NCBI RefSeq assembly: GCF_051967575.1
Contig: NZ_JBQCJW010000054.1
Coordinates: 1-10,338 of the forward strand
Direction: 5' to 3'
Length of the DNA: 10,338 nucleotides
DNA from: Solibacillus silvestris_B
Lineage (GTDB): Bacteria > Bacillota > Bacilli > Bacillales_A > Planococcaceae
Below, in pieces: positions 6,027 through 10,338 of the stretch. Below the pieces are notes generated by a model that did no database searches, was not told the DNA's origin, and saw only the letters and a list, made by a program, of their open reading frames with translations. The position numbers and the translations under genes were made by a program. Each line of letters starts with the position of its first letter. Within the stretch, counting starts at the first letter, position 1.

Positions 6027-6465
6027 ACATATAAAGATTTATTAAAAGGCCTTTAATTTCGCCAATTTTCGCTAATAGCTCAATAGACTCTTTTTCTTCA
6101 TTTAAAATATCTTCGGCTAATTCGACAAGCCGCTCGTCAATTGTTTCGACAATTTTTAAGCGACGCCCTTCACCAAAACGATTCCATGTATGTGATTGCT
6201 TCATCTCGAGACCATAATCAACGGCTTCCTGCAAAAAACGCTTAATAAGCATTTTAAAGCGTGCCAGCTCCCGTAAATTGCGTGAACGTGCCACCCGGTC
6301 TCCAGCTGACGAAATATCACCTAATAGTCTCGTGAGTTGCTCTGATTGCATTTTCGAGCCTTGCTTTACAACCATATCCCCAAAGCGATTCCCGTTTTGA
6401 TTCGCTGGACGCAGATCATTGCGATTCGCATTTAAATTCACACGGAGATCTTGATTAATTTTCAT
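6025..6465 (-). CDS. yaaR: YaaR family protein (DUF327), function unknown
   Basis: The 146-residue product is the same length as B. subtilis YaaR. It has no signal peptide or membrane segment. The N-terminal 40 residues are polar, rich in Asn and Gln, and probably disordered. The rest is predicted by eye to be helical, with the conserved ARFKMLIKRFLQEAVDYG near residue 67 and HTWNRFGEGRRLKIVETIDERL near 92. The domain is known in Firmicutes but has no assigned biochemical role. The start ATG at 6463-6465 has GGAGG 10 nt upstream. That site follows directly after a hairpin-bearing repeat (6487-6584). It is co-directional with yaaQ, as in Bacillus, and is followed at once by a strong terminator. 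Confidence 0.94.
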   Translation of the reverse strand: MKINQDLRVNLNANRNDLRPANQNGNRFGDMVVKQGSKMQSEQLTRLLGDISSAGDRVARSRNLRELARFKMLIKRFLQEAVDYGLEMKQSHTWNRFGEGRRLKIVETIDERLVELAEDILNEEKESIELLAKIGEIKGLLINLYM

Positions 6466-6486
6466 TTACCATTCGCCTCCAAAAAG

Positions 6487-6584
6487 TCAATTATGCCTCG
6501 GCATAATCGCATCCGAATTCGGTTTTTTGCCCGCATCGAAAATACATGCCCGAATCCGTAATATCCGCCAGAGGTTTTAACTTC
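6487..6584. repeat. Intergenic repeat, copy 1 (between yaaQ and yaaR)
   Basis: The element begins with TCAATTATGCCTCGGCATAA and contains the perfect 18-bp inverted repeat 6490-6507. CGCATCC, a T6 run (6523-6528), ATGCCCGAATCCGT and a GTTTTAACTTC end follow. It matches the copy at 6982-7089 in order and motif, though diverged. On the minus strand the hairpin is followed by GACTTTTTGGAGG, so it abuts the yaaR Shine-Dalgarno. Confidence 0.7.
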
Positions 6585-6603
6585 TTTCAATCTGTTGAAA
6601 GAA
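6582..6603. repeat. Perfect 9-bp hairpin directly after the yaaQ stop
   Basis: TTCTTTCAA (6582-6590) and TTGAAAGAA (6595-6603) are perfect inverted arms around a 4-nt loop, one base from the yaaQ stop codon at 6605. The stem is AT-rich and no T-run follows on the minus strand, so it is a poor terminator. It may protect or mark the yaaQ 3' end. Confidence 0.7.
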
Positions 6604-6604
6604 A

Positions 6605-6934
6605 TTAAAAATGATGGAATTGTTCGATTGGTAAAACAAATACAATTGCTCCTCCAACTTCAACTTCCACAGGGTACGGGATATAGGAATCTGCGTTACC
6701 TCCCATTGGCGATACAGGAGCAACCATTTGCTCACGTGATCGACAGTTTTCACGAATAATGTCCAATAACTTTGGGATCAGAGAATCATCCGTGCCTATT
6801 AAAAATGTCGTGTTTCCAGATCGTAAAAATCCACCCGTACTCGCTAATTTCGTCGCACGATAGTTGTTTTTTGTTAATGCATTTGATAATCGGTTGCTAT
6901 CTTGATCTTGCACTACTGCTACTACTAACTTCAT
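6605..6934 (-). CDS. darA: Cyclic di-AMP-binding PII-like protein DarA (YaaQ/PstA)
   Basis: The 109-residue product is the expected length. It is a cytosolic PII-like signal protein that forms a trimer and binds c-di-AMP. The ligand-contact residues known from S. aureus PstA and B. subtilis DarA are present at the same numbers: N24, R26 and T28 in NNYRATK, F36 and L37 in GGFLR, N41, and G47 in FLIG. The T-loop region, roughly residues 37-41, and a longer B-loop (65-90) are of PstA type. Targets are not established. The ATG at 6932-6934 has GGAGGGGTGA 6 nt upstream. Its own promoter is probably at 6968-6973, and yaaR follows after a 139-nt repeat-bearing gap. Confidence 0.96.
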   Translation of the reverse strand: MKLVVAVVQDQDSNRLSNALTKNNYRATKLASTGGFLRSGNTTFLIGTDDSLIPKLLDIIRENCRSREQMVAPVSPMGGNADSYIPYPVEVEVGGAIVFVLPIEQFHHF

Positions 6935-6961
6935 CCGTACTCACCCCTCCATTGAATTGGT

Positions 6962-6997
6962 GCCTCTATTATATCATAAATTCAATTACGCCTCAGC
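6962..6997 (-). promoter_or_regulatory. Probable promoter of yaaQ/darA
   Basis: A perfect TATAAT (6968-6973) lies 34 nt upstream of the yaaQ start, giving a leader of about 27 nt with a strong ribosome site. The best -35 at 17 bp is CTGAGG (3 of 6), which falls inside the loop of the repeat's inverted repeat (6984-7003). A hairpin or bound protein at the repeat could therefore affect this promoter. The -35 is weak. Confidence 0.55.
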
Positions 6998-7089
6998 GTA
7001 ATTACATCCAGATTTTTTTTGAGTTAGGCATATATGCCGTGAATCAGTCAGCTGTTATCGCAGTACACGAACAGTTTTAAGCTGACTTC
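6982..7089. repeat. Intergenic repeat, copy 2 (upstream of yaaQ)
   Basis: This copy has TCAATTACGCCTCAGCGTAA at its start, an 8-bp inverted repeat (6984-6991 with 6996-7003), ACATCC, and a T8 run (7013-7020). It then has the perfect palindrome GGCATATATGCC (7027-7038) and further arms AGTCAGCT (7046-7053) and AGCTGACT (7080-7087), ending GTTTTAAGCTGACTTC. Compensating changes keep the first hairpin paired in both copies (TATGCC/GGCATA against TACGC/GCGTA). Confidence 0.7.
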
Positions 7090-7150
7090 CCCCTGCCCAT
7101 TTCCCTTTGAAAATCTGTGATATGTGCCAAAGGCTTATCTTCATTTACTT

Positions 7151-7780
7151 TTACCCTATTATTGGATTTAAAATCCCCCATACATCCTCGATGACTTGCT
7201 CTAAAGGCTGATCGGCATTGATTACTTTAAAACGTTCAGGATAACGTCTCATCGCCTCTTCGTATCCTTCATAAACTTTTTGATGGAACGCCAAACCCTC
7301 AACATCTAATCGATTCATTTCATCACTCCGAGTCGCATGAATACGGGCCAGCCCTTTTTCAGGGGTAATATTAAAGAAAATCGTCACATCGGGAAGACGC
7401 TTGCCTATAGCAAATTCATTAATGGCTAATACATCATCTACTCCAATTTCCCGTGCATAGCCCTGGTATGCTAATGACGAATCAATGAATCGATCACATA
7501 ATACATGCCTGCCTTCTTCAAGCGCAGGCAGTACTTTTTCATAAAAATGCTGGGCACGTGCCGCTGCATACAATAATGCTTCTGTACGTTCATGCATCTC
7601 CGTATGGACTGGATCCAAAATAACCGCACGGATTTTCTCGGCTATTTCAATTCCTCCCGGCTCACGTGTCAGCAAGGCATCAATATGCCCTTCTTTCAGC
7701 CGTTCGCCGATTGCTTTTAACACACTCGTTTTTCCGGCCCCTTCCCCGCCTTCAAACGTAATAAAAAAATTCCTTTGCAT
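7151..7780 (-). CDS. tmk: Thymidylate kinase
   Basis: The 209-residue product is of standard length. It phosphorylates dTMP to dTDP with ATP, an essential step of dTTP supply in the cytosol. The Walker A loop GGEGAGKT lies at residues 11-18, TREPGG follows at about 39-44, and the DRFIDSSLAYQG motif (DRY/F-type, thymine and Mg handling) lies near 95-106. A LID-type stretch is seen around ATRSDEMNRLD. The start ATG at 7778-7780 has GGGAG 9 nt upstream. It lies 19 nt after yaaO with no terminator or promoter between, so the two are probably co-transcribed, as in B. subtilis. A 216-nt gap with a repeat separates it from yaaQ. Confidence 0.97.
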   Translation of the reverse strand: MQRNFFITFEGGEGAGKTSVLKAIGERLKEGHIDALLTREPGGIEIAEKIRAVILDPVHTEMHERTEALLYAAARAQHFYEKVLPALEEGRHVLCDRFIDSSLAYQGYAREIGVDDVLAINEFAIGKRLPDVTIFFNITPEKGLARIHATRSDEMNRLDVEGLAFHQKVYEGYEEAMRRYPERFKVINADQPLEQVIEDVWGILNPIIG

Positions 7781-7799
7781 TTTTATATTCTCCCTGCAT

Positions 7800-9221
7800 C
7801 TATTTTATGACTTGTATTAATTTTTCCTGTAAACGGTGCTCCCCTTGAAACATTGCCCCAATCGCAAGCAATTCCTCCAATTGACTAAGTTTTGCTACTG
7901 TGATTTTCTCGCCCAGTACAAGTAATGGAATGCCTGGTGGATAGGGAATAATAGTAGAAGCAGCAATTCGTCCGATCGCTCGCATATATGGTAACCATTC
8001 TTTTTCCGCCAGCTCTATTTCGCCAAAGCTATATTCCGGTTTTGTAATGGCCGTCATTTCAAAATTCCTATCTTCATTCATTTCTGCATTGCCTGGCATA
8101 TCTTTTAAGAGAATGAGTGCTTCTTTCATTCGAATGCGCAAGTCTGCAAATGAATAATTATCTCCGTGCTTTAATAGCGGCAATATAATAAGCACTTGAT
8201 TAGCATCGGCTAATTCCACGTAAACATGCATTTTCTCCAATGCTTCTTTTAATTGGAAGCCTGTATAGCCAGGTGCCCGTATTAATAGTTTTAATGTATC
8301 ATTAACTTCTACAATTTGTAATTCCGTTGATGCAGTTACCGATTCGATAAATTGCTGACGTTTTTCCATTAAATACGCATAATCCATTTCCGTGTAATTC
8401 GCAACATAACTTCTCGCATCATCAAGGGATGCCAATAATAAATATGACGGACTACTCGATTGTAGCATACGTAAATAATGGTTTACCCTTTGCTCGCTTA
8501 CTAATGTTGATTTAATATGTAAAAAAGAAGCCATTGTCATCGCTGGCAATGTTTTATGCGCAGACTGTACAACAATGTCCGCACCTAAATCCAGTGCCGA
8601 TGCAGGTAACTTCTCCGTCACTGTTAAATGGGCGCCATGTGCTTCATCGACAAGTACCGGAATATTGTACTTATGGCATATTTCAATTTGCTCTGCTAAG
8701 TCATTGACTGTCACCCCGTAATACGTCGGATACGTAAAAATAGCAGCTTTAGCATTTGGATAGCTCGTTACCGCCTGTTTTAATACCGCAAGTTCAATAC
8801 AGCCTGCCGTTTGACTTTCTGTATGCCATTTCGGTGCAATATAGACGGGATTGACCCCAACAAGCTCAAGTGCATGAAAAATAGACTTATGCGCATTTCG
8901 CTGCACAAGCACAGTGTCCCCTTTTTGACATGTTGCATAAATCATCGCCAAATTCCCTACCGTAGAACCATTTACTAAAAAGAAACTTCGATTTGCTCCA
9001 TATGCAGCAGCGAGCAACTGCTCAGCCTGTAAAATTGCTTCCTCCGGCTGATGAAAGTCATCCAACCCTGGTAATTCTGTTACATCATATGTTAATGCCC
9101 GCTTAATTTCATTTGGCAAATTTGAAAGCAGCCCATTCTTATGTCCTGGTACATGAAGAGATTGCGGTTCATTCGCTACAAATTTTTTCAATGCCTGAAC
9201 GATTGGTCGATCATTTTTCAT
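7800..9221 (-). CDS. yaaO: PLP-dependent Orn/Lys/Arg decarboxylase family protein YaaO
   Basis: The 473-residue product is a fold-type I pyridoxal-phosphate enzyme of the short Orn/Lys/Arg decarboxylase group. HVPGHK (23-28), the cofactor aspartate motif VDEAHGAH (191-198) and the Schiff-base lysine in QSAHKTLPAMT (K223) are intact. The C-terminal decarboxylase domain has IIPYPPGIPLLVLGE. The substrate cannot be decided from sequence; arginine, lysine or ornithine are all possible, and polyamine synthesis is the likely pathway. I choose the ATG at 9219-9221 since GAGGTGA is 5 nt upstream. The ATG at 9240-9242 would sit almost on the predicted transcription start. It lies between a cupin gene and tmk. 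Confidence 0.93.
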   Translation of the reverse strand: MKNDRPIVQALKKFVANEPQSLHVPGHKNGLLSNLPNEIKRALTYDVTELPGLDDFHQPEEAILQAEQLLAAAYGANRSFFLVNGSTVGNLAMIYATCQKGDTVLVQRNAHKSIFHALELVGVNPVYIAPKWHTESQTAGCIELAVLKQAVTSYPNAKAAIFTYPTYYGVTVNDLAEQIEICHKYNIPVLVDEAHGAHLTVTEKLPASALDLGADIVVQSAHKTLPAMTMASFLHIKSTLVSEQRVNHYLRMLQSSSPSYLLLASLDDARSYVANYTEMDYAYLMEKRQQFIESVTASTELQIVEVNDTLKLLIRAPGYTGFQLKEALEKMHVYVELADANQVLIILPLLKHGDNYSFADLRIRMKEALILLKDMPGNAEMNEDRNFEMTAITKPEYSFGEIELAEKEWLPYMRAIGRIAASTIIPYPPGIPLLVLGEKITVAKLSQLEELLAIGAMFQGEHRLQEKLIQVIK

Positions 9222-9244
9222 CGTCTTCACCTCATATGTCATTG

Positions 9245-9280
9245 TCCTTCTATTATAAGATGCTTATATCTTTCCTACCA
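9245..9280 (-). promoter_or_regulatory. Probable promoter of yaaO-tmk
   Basis: A perfect TATAAT is at 9252-9257, and transcription would begin near 9245, giving a leader of about 24 nt before the chosen yaaO ATG. No good -35 hexamer is visible at 16-18 bp (GGTAGG is the best). Its place just after the cupin terminator supports a new transcript here. Confidence 0.45.
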
Positions 9281-9298
9281 CCTCGGATTATGTATATG

Positions 9299-9333
9299 AA
9301 AAAACTAGCTAACAGCAATTGTTAGCTAGTAAA
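9299..9333 (-). terminator. Intrinsic terminator downstream of the cupin gene
   Basis: A perfect 10-bp stem, ACTAGCTAAC with GTTAGCTAGT (9304-9313 and 9321-9330), has a 7-nt loop. On the minus strand a T6 run follows at once. It separates the cupin transcript from yaaO. Confidence 0.88.
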
Positions 9334-9400
9334 ATTTATAACTATTCAATACAGCAGCTTCCACTGATTTTTCAGTTTTCATTCGTTATAACTTTTCCCA

Positions 9401-9700
9401 TTAAATTTCAACCTTCATAACGATTAAATCGACATCTGTCATTGCCTGTAGACTGTGCTTTTCCAAAGGATCTATTATTAAAATATCCTCTGCCGTTAAT
9501 CTTTGCGATTGTCCTTCTACTACAAATTCTACTTCACCTGAGCGCACAATAATAACAACGGTCTGTTTCGCATTATGTTCCGGTATTTGTTCGCCTGTTT
9601 GCAATTGGATAGATAAAATATCCATATTTTTTTGTGAATATACTTTTCCGACCTTTTTCTTTTGCTCAGTTGGCAAATTTTCTATATGTATTTTTTCCAT
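9401..9700 (-). CDS. Small single-domain cupin protein, function unknown
   Basis: The 99-residue product is a minimal cupin beta-barrel. The two half-motifs are seen as a histidine-bearing GEQIPEHNAKQ (H42) followed by GEVEFVVEG, and later LIIDPLEKHSL with a second histidine. The metal-ligand set is reduced, so metal binding and catalysis are uncertain. Such stand-alone cupins often act as small-molecule sensors or isomerases, but nothing here fixes a role. I choose the ATG at 9698-9700, which has GAGG 9 nt upstream. A GTG at 9715 overlaps that site and is unlikely. It is a single-gene unit between the rRNA operon and yaaO, with its own terminator. In B. subtilis this interval holds csfB, xpaC and yaaN, so this is a local difference. 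Confidence 0.85.
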   Translation of the reverse strand: MEKIHIENLPTEQKKKVGKVYSQKNMDILSIQLQTGEQIPEHNAKQTVVIIVRSGEVEFVVEGQSQRLTAEDILIIDPLEKHSLQAMTDVDLIVMKVEI

Positions 9701-9715
9701 TATTAAATACCTCAC

Positions 9716-10226
9716 TTTCGAAATGATGGATTTACTTCCTTAACTATAATTCACTCTTCTTCTTTTTTCCATGGCACATATTATAGAAACTTTAATTTCA
9801 AAAATTCTCCAATGAAGAATTAATAGAATTTGTTTAAATGTAATGCATTAATCTTAAATTGTACAACATTAAGTAAAGGATTTTTCTGAAGTAATCATTT
9901 TAAACAAAGCTATCGGTGTTTCCCTTTCAGCAATATACAAGGACATAAAAAGTTGCTGGCTAGATTTTTATCCTCTCTGCTTTTCCAATAGAGGCATTGA
10001 AAGCAAAGTTAATTAATGCAAAATGTAATGATCATTAAGGCTACTATAGCAACAAGTAAAAAAGCAGCTGTACGAAACTGCCCATTCTACGGCATATTTA
10101 GAAAAGCCTAATAAATCCATCACGCGTCACCTTAAGAAATCGAAAACTCAAAGATTGATACCTTTAGATTAAACACAGAGAATGCTCTCACTCTCAATAC
10201 GAATATTTATAATTTCCTTACAATAC
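9716..10226. other. Gene-poor, AT-rich stretch between 5S rRNA terminator and cupin gene
   Basis: About 510 bp without a clear conserved gene. It contains a TATAAT (9780-9785, minus strand) that could serve the cupin gene, though no -35 is visible at the right distance. It also holds one small possible gene at 10013-10120. I see no tRNA, no strong hairpin with a T-run and no recognised mobile element. Confidence 0.6.
10009..10120 (-). pseudogene. Possible small single-helix membrane protein gene, apparently frameshifted
   Basis: An ATG at 10118-10120 has AAGGTGA 6 nt upstream, an excellent start. The direct frame gives 35 residues, MDLLGFSKYAVEWAVSYS followed by a Cys- and Tyr-rich tail that ends at 10013. 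One base over, the next frame reads AAFLLVAIVALMIITFCIN and stops at 10009, which is a typical membrane helix. The simplest reading is a protein of about 36 residues, with one amphipathic start and one transmembrane segment, broken by a single-base change near 10065-10072. I do not recognise the family. It could also be a chance ORF, a sequencing error, or an intact peptide with the odd tail. Confidence 0.35.
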
Positions 10227-10254
10227 AAAAAAACCACTGATTTCTCAGTGGTTT
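10227..10254 (-). terminator. rRNA operon terminator
   Basis: A perfect 10-bp stem, AAACCACTGA with TCAGTGGTTT (10231-10240 and 10245-10254), has a 4-nt loop, and on the minus strand T7 follows. It lies 7 nt after the end of the 5S rRNA, so it ends the rRNA operon. Confidence 0.93.
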
Positions 10255-10261
10255 TACTTTC

Positions 10262-10338
10262 GCGAAGCGACGTCCTACTCTCACAGGGGGAAGCCCCCAA
10301 CTACCATCGGCGCTAAAGAGCTTAACTTCCGTGTTCGG
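10262..10338 (-). rRNA. rrf: 5S ribosomal RNA, 3' part (5' end outside window)
   Basis: The minus strand reads CCGAACACGGAAGTTAAGCT, then GCGCCGATGGTAGT, GGGGGCTTCCCCC and TGTGAGAGTAGGACGTCGC. This is the conserved 3' two thirds of a Bacillus-type 5S rRNA, about 77 of the usual 116 nt. The 3' end is placed at about 10262 by comparison with B. subtilis. It shows that an rRNA operon lies just upstream of the yaaO-tmk region, as in B. subtilis (rrnA). Confidence 0.96.

Noticed and set aside
7027..7087. Palindrome and 8-bp inverted arms upstream of yaaQ as a tmk terminator
   Set aside because: No T-run follows on the minus strand and the loop between the 8-bp arms is 26 nt. Better seen as part of the repeat element.
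9955..10000. Weak hairpin CCTCT/AGAGG in the gene-poor stretch
   Set aside because: Only five base pairs with a long loop and no T-tract, so it is not distinguishable from chance.
10050..10172. Plus-strand open frame of about 40 codons near the rRNA terminator (ends at a stop in 10170-10172)
   Set aside because: It has no start codon with a ribosome site, does not resemble a family I know, and runs antisense to the better-supported minus-strand small ORF.
1..10338. CRISPR arrays, tRNA genes, toxin-antitoxin or defence genes
   Set aside because: I looked on both strands for regular spaced repeats, tRNA T-loop signatures and known defence motifs and found none.

Overview
The window looks like the origin-proximal chromosome of a low-GC Gram-positive bacterium of the order Bacillales. 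The protein sequences and the gene order rrn / yaaO / tmk / yaaQ / yaaR / holB / yaaT / yabA / yabB / yazA / rsmI match the Bacillus subtilis arrangement, but proteins and intergenic repeats look more like the Planococcaceae (Lysinibacillus/Solibacillus type). The genus is an inference without a database search. Every gene I accept lies on the minus strand, so transcription runs from high to low coordinates.

In transcription order, the window opens with the 3' end of a 5S rRNA and its terminator (10227-10338). A gene-poor stretch of about 500 bp follows. It holds one possible 35-codon membrane-peptide gene that seems frameshifted. Next come a small cupin gene with a strong terminator (9299-9715) and then yaaO and tmk (7151-9221). 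yaaQ/darA, the c-di-AMP receptor, and yaaR (6025-6934) have their own promoter and a strong terminator. Two diverged copies of a roughly 100-bp intergenic repeat bracket yaaQ.

The third block, holB-ricT-yabA-yabB-yazA-rsmI (1753-5906), is tightly packed, with gene overlaps of 8, 17 and 20 nt. It combines the delta' subunit of the clamp loader, the RicT Fe-S protein, the replication-initiation brake YabA, a probable tRNA methyltransferase, a GIY-YIG protein and the RsmI 16S rRNA methyltransferase.

The last region (1-1752) is a thiamine-salvage operon. Two complete TPP riboswitch units, each an aptamer plus an intrinsic terminator, stand in series before tenA and the ATPase gene of a ThiXYZ-type pyrimidine transporter. 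The two aptamers are identical over 66 nt except for one inserted base, while the linkers and terminators are unrelated. The ATPase gene breaks off right after its ABC signature and runs into unrelated sequence at about position 80. This suggests an insertion or rearrangement, and a possible new gene start (Shine-Dalgarno plus ATG) sits at the very edge of the window.

Most of the window is ordinary conserved housekeeping DNA. I find no convincing undescribed multi-gene system. The points worth a second look are the near-identical tandem riboswitches, the broken transporter gene, the repeat pair around yaaQ, and the frameshifted small membrane ORF beside the rRNA operon.
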